In this document: positions 34,146-46,700 of the stretch, in pieces
Position numbering within the stretch: the first letter of the stretch is position 1
Layout: the number at the start of each line of letters is the position of its first letter
Source of the DNA: Siphonodentalium dalli
Taxonomy: Eukaryota; Mollusca; Scaphopoda; Gadilida; Siphonodentaliidae
DNA length: 64,000 nucleotides
Reading direction: 5' to 3'
Assembly (NCBI GenBank): GCA_032622095.1
Contig: CP136065.1
Location: 95,301,343-95,365,342 of the forward strand
Translations under genes and position numbers: made by a program
Notes under the pieces: generated by a model
Database searches by the model: none
What the model was told of the DNA's origin: nothing
The model's input: the letters and a program-made list of their open reading frames with translations, nothing else

Positions 34146-34450
34146 TAACACTTCTATGACTGGAGCTTCCTGAAATTTTGCGAAAACCCTGTGCCAATGC
34201 ATTCTCTTATAAATGCTAGTCTCCCATAGGGAGCATCGCATATATAAGAGATTAAGAGAATACATTGGCCTAACAATATTTACCTTGACCTTGTAAGCCA
34301 GTGCATTCTCTTGTATTTTATGCGATGCTCCCTATGGGAGACTTGCATATATAAGAGAATGCACTGGCACAAGATCATTAATACCACACAAGCGCGCAGC
34401 TCCCGTCATGAGAAATACATGTCAGTGGGTATTTAGTAATGAAAGGGCTA
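34145..34450. mobile_element. MITE family M2 copy (internal hairpins)
   Basis: It contains TGACTGGAGCTTCCTGAAAT, then several AATGCATTCTCTTATA / TATATAAGAGAATGCA inverted units and CCCATAGGGAG, and ends near GCTCCCGTCATG...AAAGGG. The best complete copy is at 38,975-39,221. Confidence 0.65.
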
Positions 34451-35395
34451 ATAATAATATAGACTAGTATGGAAAGCTGGCCAATTTAGAATCAACCAGA
34501 CTCCCGTTACTACCATTCGTTTCAAGCCCTTTTCAGACTAAAAAGTAGTAGATATCGCTGTTGAACACTGAAAATCTGAAATGATTTGTCATTTTTTGTG
34601 ACGCTGATCACTTTGAATTTCCAATAACACCGAATTTGTAAATTGAACGAGTCACCATCCAAGTCACAGTCTATAACTAGAAGCATGGTTTGGTTATGAT
34701 GTAAAATCTTGGATGGCGACTTTCAATCTCACACTGGTGCTTTCCATACTCTCTGTATTAAAGTAATGGCATGTGTATTTATTGACAGATTTTAAAAACA
34801 ATTTGCAACAACTGGTCCAACATTAAATGGTCGATTGTGAACCTAAACTATTTTCTTTATATATTTGGTATGTGAGCTTGTGAGTAGAGTAGCATTCAGA
34901 TGAATCTGTTGCATTGGTCTGTACATTATATTGACACATTCTGTTGTCTGCATTAAACTATTCACATGGAGGCATACATTGCACTATAATGCAGAGCTTC
35001 CGATTAATAAATGCAGTTCATTTTGATTTTGGAATAAATGCAATGTTGCAAATCAACCCGTCTGTAATAAATTAATTCTACAATAATGTCAAATCCTGTA
35101 ATGTATCGGATGCATCATTATTGTCTGTAATCCAATTTCAACTCAACGTACACAACAGACTCATCTGAACACTACTTTGACACAGGTCAAGTTTTAAAGG
35201 GGGACTGTACCCTATATCCGGCCATTAATGGGACCATCTCCTTTTATACTCAACAGAATATATGCAACAAATGAATTTGAGCCATGGATGAGTGCAAAAT
35301 ACACTCATGTGCTCTATGAATGATGCAAACAACATTGTAATTATAATGAATTTATAACTCCAATCATAAGCTCTAAAGCCCTTAACAAGATACGC
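34450..35395. other. Intergenic, nothing recognised
   Basis: AT-rich DNA without a preserved coding frame or clear repeat. Confidence 0.4.
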
Positions 35396-35815
35396 TTTGC
35401 AGATATGTCTGTCATTTGCAGAATGAGGTGCCCAGAGGGTGAATTTAGTGACACTTTCCCCGCATATGTACAGTGGGCTAGCATCACCATATTCAACCTC
35501 TGGGGGATCCCATTCTGCTTCTAAAGGCATCATCTTCTATAGTCTGATATTAACATTAACCTTTTCCTTTCTTGGCGGTATCTATATCCCCTAATTTTCA
35601 GAATATAAAATACATTATCGAGGTGACCAATAGATGAACATCATCAACTTCAACTGGGGAACTTCAATCTGATTCTAGTTCTCCCATAGCAGTTGAGGCC
35701 TAAGCAGAATGAGGTTCCCAGAGGGTAAATTTGGTGACACTAGCCTGTCGTGAGTGATAACATCACTAAATTCACCCTCTGGGGACCTCATTCTGCAAAT
35801 GACAGACACACTATT
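35395..35815. repeat. MITE family M3 copies (CAGAATGAGGT / ACCTCATTCTG)
   Basis: Inverted units CAGAATGAGGTNCCCAGAGG and CACCCTCTGGGGACCTCATT occur at 35,420-35,520 and 35,704-35,810, bounded by GTCTGTCATTTGC motifs. Confidence 0.65.
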
Positions 35816-36080
35816 TGCAGGTTGGTCCAGTAAACAAGCTACATATTTTACAGCTCTGTCCTATTATTTGTCTGATGCTTTCATCTTGACACTTGAAACA
35901 TGCCATGTTAAAACCACACTGCAATTGCAGCTGATGCATGTTTCATGTTGCTGGCTCTAAAGCCCTTAACAATATTTGCTTTGCAGATGTCTCTCATAAA
36001 CCTTCCTCTGGTATTGTAGATTATTCCCATTTAACATTGAGTATATGCAAAGTATCTTTAATATTGTAATATTTGAATCC

Positions 36081-36282
36081 AAGCCTTGAAATAGTGTGTC
36101 TGTCATTTGCAGAATGAGGTCCCTAGAGGGTGAATTTAGTGATGTTATCACTTTCACCTCAGCAGAATGAGGTTCCCAGAGGGTGAATTTGGTGATGCTA
36201 ACCCGCTATGCGGGGTAGCATCACTAAATTCACCCTCTGGGGACCTCATTCTGCAAATGACAGACACACTATTTCAAGGCTT
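36081..36282. mobile_element. Foldback MITE family M3, 202 bp
   Basis: AAGCCTTGAAATAGTGTGTC at 36,081 is mirrored by GACACACTATTTCAAGGCTT ending at 36,282. The interior carries a second nested unit. Symmetric and little diverged. Confidence 0.75.
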
Positions 36283-36435
36283 GTTTGAATCATTTGTGCA
36301 CAACATGTTACAGGTGCTATTAACATGAAAGTATTATAAACCTTAGTATTTTCTCACTTTGTGCTTTGATGTAAACACAGAATTTTAGTTAATGTTTGTT
36401 AAAATTCCTTGGCTCATATATATCAACTGGGTTTA

Positions 36436-37360
36436 TTATGCCCCCGACTTGATGTCGGCGGGTATATAGTCGACGTCTCTGTCCGTCCGTCCGTACGTCC
36501 GTCCGTACAAACATTTTGCATTATTGTTCAGCAACCGCTTGGCAGATTTAGCTGTTATTTGGTATGGTGATAGAGCAGCATGCGGGAACAGCTACATGCA
36601 TAGCGCGGGTTTCGTCCACCCATTTTCACCCGAGTTATGGCCCTTTTTTGACTTAGAAAATTCAATTTTGTCCGTCCGTACAAACATTTTGCATTATTGT
36701 TCAGCAACCGCTGGGCAGATTTAGCTGATATTTGGTATGGTGATAGAGCAGCATGGGGGAACAGCTACATGCATAGCGCGGGTTTCGTCCACCAATTTTC
36801 ACCAGAGTTATGGCCCTTTTTTGACTTAGAAAATTCAATTTTGTCCGTCCGTACAAACATTTTGCATTATTGTTCAGCAACCGCTGGGCAGATTTAGCTG
36901 ATATTTGGTATGGTGATAGAGCAGCATGGGGGAACAGCTACATGCATAGCGCGGGTTTCGTCCACCAATTTTCACCAGAGTTATGGCCCTTTTTTTACTT
37001 AGAAAATTCAATTTTTCTCTTGTTTTTTTGGGTTTCCAGATGATAGCGTGAGCTTTGGTGGTATGATTGCAAATCCCGTATTTTTGTGGATCAGTTATAT
37101 GAAAATACATGTCAAGTGCGAATTTGGGTATGATCTGATGATTGTTGCCAGAGTTATGGCCCTTTTTTCAACTTAGAAAATTTGAATTTTCGCTTGTTTT
37201 TGGGTTTCCGGATCAAAAGATATGCCTCCTGACTTTAGTCGGTGGGTTTTTAGTCAACATTTCTGTACGAACTTCTTTTGGAATGGTGATATAGACCTCC
37301 TCGGATATCCGCAGTTTCGTCCATGCTTAATCCGAATTGCTACGGTCGGGGGCAAATGCC
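36436..37360. repeat. TIR element with a 173-bp tandem array
   Basis: The ends are TATGCCCCCGACTTGATGTC (36,437) and GGTCGGGGGCA (about 37,345-37,355). Inside, three tandem 173-bp units start at GTACAAACATTTTGCATTAT (36,505, 36,678 and 36,851), and a fourth is diverged. A (GTCC)n run precedes them. All are non-coding. Confidence 0.75.
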
Positions 37361-37756
37361 ACGTGACAGCGTACCTCTTGTATCTGTGGTGGTTTTTGAT
37401 TGGATAGATATCTCCGCAGTATAGGATTATCCAATCAAGGCGATTTGGCAGCGATTATAGATTGACCACTACTGCTATTATTGATCGCTGGTTACATAAA
37501 GCATACGCATATATAACTGTACACATTTGGTTCATTTCAATCATGACCAACCGTGGGAAAGGTCATGGAGCAATGTTCCCCACCGATGAAATGAGTGAAA
37601 TTTTTAGTATAGTACACAAAAACGTCCACATCGTTGAAAATAAGGAGAACAGCCATATCCACCAGCGCCAGGTTGTAACTGGTGAGTTTTTGCGATTTAG
37701 TTGTGAGGTAGTGTCTAATGACATATTGCAAATCTGATAGACTGGGTCAATCATAA
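37361..37756. other. Intergenic, nothing recognised
   Basis: Frames of 60-90 codons on both strands over 37,462-37,754 overlap each other and match nothing I recognise. I see no splice or poly(A) evidence that selects one. Confidence 0.35.
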
Positions 37757-37764
37757 GTTAATCG

Positions 37765-37955
37765 ACTCCTTAACCACAGCAGAATTGTGGGTAATTTTTC
37801 AGGATTTAGCTGGAAATATGGCTTGTTGCCATTCATCGGAAAGCTCTCACCTAGAGCTTTCCGATGAATGGCAACAAGCCATATTTCCGACTAAATCCTG
37901 AAAAATTACCCATAATTCTGCTGTGGTTAAGGAGTGGATTATTTGGGCCATTACT
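37765..37955. mobile_element. Hairpin MITE family M4, copy 1
   Basis: ACTCCTTAACCACAGCAGAA at 37,765 folds back onto TTCTGCTGTGGTTAAGGAGT ending at 37,935. It is almost a perfect hairpin with the axis near 37,850. The outer end GGGCCATTACTGTA lies on the right; the left outer end is eroded. Confidence 0.8.
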
Positions 37956-38169
37956 GTAAATTGTGTATTAATCCGCTGCCCAATAAACTACCCGTTTTAT
38001 CAAATAAATCCAGTTGGTGAATGCCTCAGTGTCTCCAGTAGTAACTCCCAGGAATTAATTTTTAGCAGAATTAGTGAAGCTGACGAATAACGGTAAAGGC
38101 ATATATGAGTCAAAAAATAGCGCAGTAAAGTTGTAGACCATGATCAAATGTTTACAAGATAACAAAAAC

Positions 38170-38360
38170 TTGTCACATTATTTAAGAATATATAAGAGAA
38201 TACATTGGCCTGACAACATTTACCTTGACCTGGTAAGCTTACCAGTGCATTCTCTTATATATGCAAGGCTTCCTATGGAGACTCGCATAAATAAGAGAAT
38301 GAACCGACACAGGATCTTTAATGCTTCACCAGCTTAGCTCCCATCACGAAAGGGTTAATG
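38170..38360. mobile_element. MITE family M2 copy
   Basis: TATAAGAGAATACATTGGCC to GCTCCCATCACGAAAGGGTT; left part truncated. Confidence 0.6.
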
Positions 38361-38717
38361 ATGAACAATGGACAGCATCAAATGACGAATTCCAAAGCTG
38401 TATAAATAAGGTCTGGAATGATTGGTTCAACATAAAATATGTTATACATGTATGTAACATATTTGTCTATAGGTGAAAAATTATCATATCTATTTCCAAA
38501 CTATGTAGATATATAAATGTAACTTGGAGTTATGGTACTAGTAATTTTTCATAAATGGCAGAAGTTTATAAAAGAAACAATGACATCCCAGTGAAACCCA
38601 CTCTCTGGGAGCTGACTGCCAGGGAGTGTCAGTGTTAAAAGTACTAATTTGCTACATTTGCAGGCTATAATTGTATAATTAAAGGATTGAACACTATGTG
38701 TGACTATTAGGTTTAGT

Positions 38718-38933
38718 ATAGTAATTCCCTAAATAATTGACTCCTTAGCCACAGCAGAATTATGGGTAACTTTTCAGGATTTAGTCGGAAATATGGCTTG
38801 TTGCCGTTCATTGGAAAGCTCTCACTGAGAGCTTTTCGATGAATGGCAACAAGCCATATTTCCAACTAAATCCTGAAAAATTACCCATATTTCTGCTGTG
38901 GTAAAGGATTTGATTATTTACGGCATTACTGTA
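38718..38933. mobile_element. Hairpin MITE family M4, copy 2 (full length)
   Basis: It is bounded by TA, starts AGTAATTCCCTAAATAAT and ends ATTATTTACGGCATTACT next to GTA. It has the same fold as copy 1. The TA at both ends fits a Tc1/mariner-type target. Confidence 0.75.
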
Positions 38934-38974
38934 TCTTCAATCAACAAAACCTGTTTCCCATACAATTCTGTTTA

Positions 38975-39221
38975 AAACCCTTCCATGACTGGAGCTTCTT
39001 GATATTTTGCGAAAACCCTGTGCCAATGCATTCTCTTATATATGCAAGTCTCCCATTTAGAGAATACATTGGCCTAATACTATTTATTTTGACCCTGTAA
39101 GCCAGTGTTATATATGCAAGGGCCCCTATGGGAGACTCACATATATAAGAGAATACACTGGCACATAATCTTTAATGCTGCACAGCGTAGCTCCCGTCAT
39201 GGACCTCATGAAAGGGTTAAA
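38975..39221. mobile_element. MITE family M2, complete 247-bp copy
   Basis: The ends AACCCTTCCATGACTGGAGC and GCTCCCGTCATG...CATGAAAGGGTT are inverted copies. Internal inverted units TGCATTCTCTTATATATG recur. Partial copies are at 34,145, 38,170, 40,890 and 41,950. Confidence 0.75.
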
Positions 39222-40180
39222 AGGACATACGGCATCAGCAGTGAGTAGATTTGAGAATTCTTCAGTACATTGATCATCACAAAGTAGAACATGGGGGAAA
39301 TACTCACTGGTCGACTTTAGTTCTCATATTGACTATAGATTATTGTCCAATAGTGATATCTCCTATCTTGAAACCATTGTTAGTTAAACATTACTGTTAC
39401 AGCAGGTGATCAACAAACATTCAAATATTTAAATAATTAAGATAGTCAAGTCTAAATCTTTTTTCTCAGAATCTTTTCAATGCTTTGTGATTTTCCAATG
39501 TTTACCTTTACGTTTTTCTTGGACTTTGGTATTTTATTGGACTTATTGTCATTTGATTGGTATTAAATATACATGTAGCCGTAACAGTGATGTTTACATA
39601 ACAATGGGTTTTATATGAGATATCTCGTTATTGGAGAATAATTGATAATGATATTAAGTATAATGTTGATATATTTGTTACATATATATGTACTTATAGA
39701 TTATAACAATTGGCTCACTTTAGCTTTAAATGCTTTAAACTAATTGTTATCACATGTTTAACAATTAATGAACGATACATTATTATATTGTTGTTAAATA
39801 TATATTCTTTGTCATATTTGCTACTCTTTTGCTTCCATATAATTCTGTTGACAGGCTGTTATGTTAATGAAGTGAACAATGACATCTTGGTGTATCTCAG
39901 TGATATTTCCAAGTGTTAGCAGCACTGTTCTTGTGTCCTCTTCAAATTTAAAAACAAATCATTATCAAAACTTCGTAAGGCCACCCCAAAATTATAAGCC
40001 TGGTTTACGAACATTTGGGAGCAAAAAGTAGATGCAGGAGTGAAAAAAAAATAAAAAAAATATATATTGATCAGCACCACAACACTTGAAAAACAGTGGA
40101 ACTGTACATGAATTTCACAAGTTTTTTGAAAATGATCTGTTTTATTAAAAGAATAAAGATACACTGAGGTATATTCCCAG
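39222..40180. other. Intergenic, AT-rich, nothing recognised
   Basis: No supported gene. A 139-codon minus frame (39,916-40,335) overlaps a LINE 3' tail and reads as chance. Confidence 0.45.
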
Positions 40181-40740
40181 TTGAAATAATAATAGTGTAT
40201 AGCATTTGTAAAGCGCCTTATCCCATGAGGCCCAAAGCGCTCAATGATAAAACAAATGACAGTTATATAAATACTCTCATACATGGCCATTTGCAGAGCT
40301 CCTACACATCCAAACACATGCACATGTACACACAAACAATAACTACAATGAAATAAATCAAAATTTTCATATTAAAATCAGGATGAAGGCTGCGTATATA
40401 GTATAAAACAATGCAGGAAAGATGCGGTTAGCTTTGGTCATCGTTGTTGCCATTGTGAATGTTTTGAGTTCTGTTTTGAAAGATTCCAAAGTAGCAAAAT
40501 TTTAAGCAGGAGTGAATTCCAAAGGTTTGGGACATAGCATTCAAAAGATTGACAACCATAATTAGCAATGTCACGTTTGGGGACAGCAAGTAATATTTTA
40601 TCAGCAGACCTTAAGCCTGTTTTACCAGGTACATAGCATGAAAGAGATTCGATATATATACAGGGAGGGGCGAGAGACATTCAAATTTATCACAACATAA
40701 GACAGCATTTTTATATTTTTATAGTCAATATGAAAAAGAA
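40180..40740 (-). pseudogene. CR1/L2-type LINE 3' relic
   Basis: Read on the minus strand, 40,680-40,438 encodes a stretch with LLAVPKRDIANYGCQSF and PNLWNSL. These are the conserved patterns (L-x-VP ... YG-x-x-SF ... P-x-LWNSLP) at the extreme C-terminus of CR1/L2-like reverse transcriptases. It is followed on the minus strand by a LINE-like 3' tail, AGCGCTTTGGGCCTCATGGG and GCGCTTTACAAATGC, ending near a short ATT repeat at about 40,185. Only the 3' end is present, as usual for 5'-truncated insertions. Confidence 0.7.
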
Positions 40741-40889
40741 GGAGGAAGCAAAATATAATAGTCTGCCATCAACCGCTTCCTATTTTAGTAAATGGGATCG
40801 TAAACCAAACAATAAATGTCTTTATTTATTTACACAACATGCTGCAATATGGGGGAAAAGTTCAATTAGCGGTTCATAAACCAGCCTAT

Positions 40890-40960
40890 TAGCCCTTCCA
40901 TGACTGGAGCTTCCTGAAATTTTACGAAAAACCCTGTGCAATGCATTCTCTTATACAGGC
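40890..40960. mobile_element. MITE family M2, left end only
   Basis: CCCTTCCATGACTGGAGCTT to ATGCATTCTCTTATA, then unrelated sequence. Confidence 0.6.
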
Positions 40961-40964
40961 TTTC

Positions 40965-41595
40965 CGCCAGGTTTTGGGGAACGGGTCCTGTATCCGCCAA
41001 GGGGAAAATGCAGTCAATGTTTTCAATGTCGTGGAAACACTAGTGGACCTACTTTTGTTGTATCGGCCAATAGAAGAATCAGAGAGTAGATTTGCTAATC
41101 GTTTTGCATCCATTTGCTACCCAAGTTACTATGCTATCAACGGCAATAACTTTAAAACCTAGAAAATTTATCAGATAAAAATTAATTGTCAGGTTATAGA
41201 TCACCGGTGGTGAAGGCCTTGCGTTGTTCCCAGTATACGGAAACACGCCCGTTGAAGTTAAATGACTCACTATTCAAGACTCGACAGATAGTTCGGATGC
41301 ATAACGTGCCGGAATATAATACTCAGCAGATAGACGATTAGCAGGTTGGAAGCAATGAATGAGTAGAATAAAGGCGCAATGTTTTAGTTCTAAATATCAA
41401 GCTAAATTATAATAAACATAGATAAGATGCTTTGAAAAAAATGGAGTGATATATATATATTATGTATGACATGGAGATAGAATCAGTGGGTATGATTAAA
41501 TTATCGGCAGTCATTTTTCGTAACCTAACCGCAGCAATGTAACCAGCGGACTCCAAAGCATGTGTTCTAGCGATGTCGGGTTTGATCACTTCCTC
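40965..41595. other. Intergenic, nothing recognised
   Basis: Short frames on both strands (about 60-70 codons) show no recognisable domain. Confidence 0.4.
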
Positions 41596-41597
41596 AG

Positions 41598-41762
41598 TTC
41601 ATCTAACAGTGTCTGCATGTTGGAGCTAGCATGCAACGTGCAGAGCCGTGTGTGCTCGTTCAGAATCCTATATTCTAAATGGAACACATCGACTCTGCAC
41701 GTTGAATGTTAATTAGCTCCGGCCTACAGACATACTGACATATCCAACTTTTAGTGTTAGAT
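41598..41762. mobile_element. Short foldback MITE (165 bp)
   Basis: The ends ATCTAACAGTG and the inverted TAGTGTTAGAT frame inverted inner parts GGAGCTAGC...CAACGTGCAGAG and CTCTGCACGTTG...TAGCTCC. Confidence 0.6.
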
Positions 41763-41949
41763 CGGTCCGAGTGTGTATTCTCGCTAGAAATCAAATAAAG
41801 TTGACAACTATTTAAATTTCTTAGCACTGTCCCAACAAAATTGAGAAGTAAACATCTTTATACATATGGAATATGTCCTGTGGTATGACAGAAGGGGAAA
41901 AATTGGCTGGGGGAATGGGACCCTTAAAGGGACCCCCTGCCCAACTAGC

Positions 41950-42140
41950 AGAAAGCCTGTCTTATATATGTGAGTGTCCCATATGGAACCTAGTATATAT
42001 AAGAGAATGCGTAATTGGCTTAACAATATTTACCTTGACCTCATGAGCCATGCATTCTCTTATATATATGCCTATGGGAGACTCGCCTATTTAACAGAAT
42101 ACACTGGTACAAGATCTTTAGTGCTGCATCATGAAAGGGT
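41950..42140. mobile_element. MITE family M2 copy
   Basis: Units TATATAAGAGAATGCG, ATTTACCTTGACCTC and GCCTATGGGAGACTCGC, ending GCATCATGAAAGGGTTAA. Confidence 0.6.
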
Positions 42141-42186
42141 TAAATTGATGAATTATTTAACATGACTTGAACGCATATGATAAGCC

Positions 42187-42252
42187 AGTCTGAACAAATC
42201 AAGACACATATCAAATATTGTTATCTGATATGTGTCTTGATTTGTTCAGACT
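42187..42252. repeat. Perfect 27-bp-arm palindrome
   Basis: Arms at 42,187-42,213 and 42,226-42,252 (AGTCTGAACAAATCAAGACA and onward) with a 12-bp AT loop. There is no other copy in the window. Confidence 0.75.
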
Positions 42253-42259
42253 GATGACG

Positions 42260-43067
42260 TTGGAGCAGGCCCTTTCTCAGTCTCACTCAAGCTAGACGAA
42301 TATCTCATTACAATCAACTGGGTCTAGAGACTCCAGTACTTACATTGACTTTGGAGATGAACAAGGATCGCCAGCTCGCGACAGCTCATTAATAATCATG
42401 TTCCAAATAAAGTTAATAAAACACTCTTTTGCTGTACATGCGACAATGCCCACATGCAGAGGTAAGTAAGGTAACAATGGCAATTTGCATAAACCTCCAT
42501 CAAGCCGGTCCTGTCGAAGAAAACGGGAGCAAACTGCACAATACATGATTTATTATTCACATGATTTATCATAACCTCAAAAGGCAATTGGGAGGTAGCA
42601 ACAAAATGTACAATAAACAAGAAGGAAATGGTGATATAAATCATATAATGGTAAACAAGCTATTTGTTCTTTGTGATGGTGCCTCATTTGCTACATTCCC
42701 ATGCAATTTACTATGATCTAGAATACAAGCATAGTTTAATTTCTGTCTGATCATTCCCCAATTATGAAGTAACATATATTACCTGTTTTTTTAACCCACA
42801 ACACATACACAGTTAATGTAAAAAGTGCGACGTAACACATGGTTTCCAATAATTAGGTGAGACTGCAGTCAAACACTGGGTGTGGCTTGTGTGAATAAGT
42901 AAAAAAGTGTGAATAGTAATTTCATTTTGCAGGAAGCTATTGATTGGTTGAAGCATCGCATTCTTCGATGTGATGGCCATCTGCGCAATTCCTCCCATTT
43001 GAAATAATTCATTCCGAAGTCCATTGGAGTTTCTAGACCCGTTGATTGTAATGAGATCTTTGTCTAC
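42260..43067. other. Intergenic, nothing recognised
   Basis: No supported coding frame or repeat. Confidence 0.4.
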
Positions 43068-43175
43068 AGTAATGCCCTAATTAATCGACTTCTTAACCAC
43101 AGCAGAATTATGGGTAACTTTTCAGGATTTAGTCGGAAATATGGCTTGTTGCCATTCATCGGAAAGCTCTTTACT
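43068..43175. mobile_element. Hairpin MITE family M4, left half only
   Basis: CAGTAATGCCCTAATTAATC to CATCGGAAAGCTCT, the left arm of the 38,718-38,933 element, stopping at the hairpin axis. The inverted right arm is missing. Confidence 0.7.
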
Positions 43176-43728
43176 GTAGCTTGAGAGAGACTGGCCTTTC
43201 CTATGCAAATTTTTATAAGAGAATGAGGTAGGAGCTCCTCCCTAGACACAACGCGAGCCATGCAAAAAAAATTTAACTGCCTATTGTCTGTTCAGATATA
43301 TGTTGTACATGTACATGTATATATGGTTGACGCCTTCTTGGTGCAAGCTATTTATTGTCAACATGAGATTTTTGAAGTGTGATTTAAAAGATACCTCTTC
43401 AACATCGAAGTCGATTCTTCCAATTCTTCCAAAACAGTTTAAATGCATAAAAATTATCAACATTTAATCTTGACAGTTGTGTTTGCGGAAACATCCATCA
43501 GTTACAGTTAGTCTCACTTGGTTTCAATGCCTCACAAAACTGGCATTTTATATCAAAGGAAACTAGTATATATAATCTTGAAAAAAATGGTCATTAGATG
43601 ATATTCCTAGATTTCCTTTGGCCAAGTCAAGTGGTGGGAACCTCTCCCGAAAAAAAATTGGGTGAGATTGAGATGAATGAGAACAAGTTTCTTATGGTGA
43701 GACCTGTATAATATTATCTCACCTGTCA

Positions 43729-46700
43729 TTAAAATAAAAGGAAAAATACAGTTGCAATCAAAATGTAGGAAAACCAACTGCTCAGATTGCTAGCTGAGGA
43801 AGTAGATTCTGCCAAATCATCCAGAAGCCTGTGAAATTCCATTCTTTTACTGAACACATCTTCTCTTACTTTGAACTCTGAACCTATATTCATATATGAT
43901 TTTTGGCCCCCATATTCTGGCCATCTTGTTAATCCAGCACCATTTGGATTTCTGAAATAGAAGGAGGTGTATGCATGAGATCTTTCTGTTGACTGGTATC
44001 ACATATGATATTTTTAAAAGCTGATCTATCTCTTCCCAGAAAGTTTTATATATATTACATTGTATAAAATAATATATATGAATTGAGTACACCTGTCCAG
44101 AAAAGTTTCTATCATTCAATGTTATTTAGATTTTTTTATCACATCAGTAAAAAGAAGGACAAATCTAGCTTGTTACCTGTCTCAGTCACGACAAGTTGCA
44201 TTCAAACTTTAGATTTCACCATGATCTTAATAAACCACTATTGTATGCCTTTATGGAGGTATGATATATTCAATTATATATGTATTTTATTTAAAAAAAT
44301 AGTAAGTTGTAGTTTTGAAATTGTGATTTATAAACATGATGATGTTGTTGTTGTAATTGTGACCCGGAAGAGATAGACCATCTTTAAAACTGTTATTGTC
44401 ATTTTGGCTCAGTTCGAATCAAAAGACAATATACGAGACAATTGTTTCTAAAATGACATGGTATCAGCAAATCTTTGGTCTGAAAAATATGTCATGTGTT
44501 TGAAACTTACCCATAATGTGGCATAGCCATTAGGTGTTGAATCTGGTAATTTTTTGGACACAACAGTCTTGAGCAATGTCTATGTATGCATGCTACCAGC
44601 CTACAACCCATGTAGTTCGGGTTATCAACTTGTGCTATATGTTACAATAGCAAGAACTGACTCCAGAACTTTTGGAGCTCATTCAGTATACTTCCAAAGT
44701 GAATTATGAATTGTTTATTATCATATATAGTCAACATAGAAGTTGCAGCACGCTATATATAAGAAGATAGAGGGCCTCGTTCGCGTCACATCTAAAAATA
44801 GAATCTTTGGGGTCTAAAATTGGTTGTACTAAAATATTCCCAAAATAACAAAACCCAAAAAAAAATTCAAAACTTCAAAAATTTATTTTTTTCCAAAAAT
44901 TATTTTTTCCAAAAAATAAAAAAATTTCCAAACTTCCAAATTATCAAAACCCCAAAATTTCCAAACTTCCAAATTATCAAAACCCTCAAAATTATTTCTC
45001 TAAAAAAAGTTTAAATAAAAAATTTATAACGAGTTTTCGGTTTCTGATAAACTCGATATTAAAAAATGTCGAATGTTAAATTATTTGCGCGTAATATCTT
45101 TCGTAATATTTTTTGTTCAAATATTTTTCATGAATTTATTAATCGATGTTTAGAAATAGCTTTATTGGACATTGTGACCATCGATATGAATGCATACATT
45201 CCAGTGTATTATCGGACGCAGTTCATATAATTGTCATACCTGAAAATAGACACTATTACTTTTACATAAATAATAAAGAGCGTTTATTCTTTACACTCTC
45301 TCTATCCCATATGACAGGTGTGTATTATCGTGAATTATTGGAAGTTTTGAGATGTACTATGTTCAATCCCTAACGGTCGAAAATTGTAATGTGAAATTAC
45401 AACCCTCCAGAATGAATTGTCATATTCGCTGTACACGCAATCACACGCGACATTGGTTGTAACAATGTGTCTTTCACACCTTTGCTTTACCAAATGAATT
45501 ATATTATTTCCCCGGTCACAGTTATATGCTATTCAGAAAACATATCGATTTAATGTCTGAACAAACGAGTTAGTATCAATTAAGGTTGATAAACTGTGTC
45601 ATTCACACGATCATTCACACGATAATTAGTTAGCCAAAACATGCATACGTCCAGGACACTCAATTATAGAAATTGCTTTGATGACATTGTTATAACAACA
45701 TTACGTAATAACCAATTATCGCCCCCACATTCATACTTACGATTTGGACATTTTATCAGTTTATCACGTGATCACTAAATGTGGCAATCGGGTATCCTCC
45801 GATGCCTGCAATATATTATTTATAATAATTGGACTCATTGATCTCACGTGAATAATACTCTTAGTTGTTCCAATAAAATAGTTATCAAATTCGATCACCA
45901 ATAGATTTGACTGTGGAATGTAATGACCTTTAACTTATTTATCGATCTAAAGGGACACTCATTATGAATGAATGTTAACAATACAAGCGCACGAATGAAG
46001 AGCGTTGAACATATACGAAATTACTACACGAATGAATTGAACCTTGAAATTTATATTTCACATCTTACCAACAACAGCTACAGACATAATCATAGTATTA
46101 TACTGTCTTGCATGTACACACGCTATGACATCATTAAAGGTGGACAATCCACTCAAGGTGTGGCAACAGATACGGACATAGGCATAGTGTTATACAGTCT
46201 TCTATGTACCCACGCTATGACACCCTTAACGTACATTGGATGTTAGGTATATGACTCTTGAGTATGCACCAATCAATGAGCAAATGAGCAAAAAACTGAG
46301 CAAATGAGCAAAAAATGAGCAAATGAGCAAGAAAATGAGCAAATGAGCAAGAAAATGAGCAAATGAGCAATAAAAATGAGCAAATGAGCATAAAAATGAG
46401 CAAATGAGCAAGAAAATGAGCAAATGAGCAATAAAAATGAGCAAATGAGCATAAAAATGAGCAAATGAGCAAGAAAATGAGCAAATGAGCAAGAAAATGA
46501 GCAAATGAGCATAAAAATGAGCAAATGAGCAAGAAAATGAGCAAATGAGCAATAAAAATGAGCAAATGAGCATAAAAATGAGCAAATGAGCAAGAAAATG
46601 AGCAAATGAGCAAGAAAATGAGCAAATGAGCAATAAAAATGAGCAAATGAGCAAAAAAAATGAGCAAATGAGCAAGAAAATGAGCAAATGAGCAATAAAA

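Noticed and set aside
45955-46246. R2 frame (MNVNNTS...) as a confident gene
   Set aside because: Internal tandem units are translated in different frames, which suggests a non-coding repeat that happens to be open.
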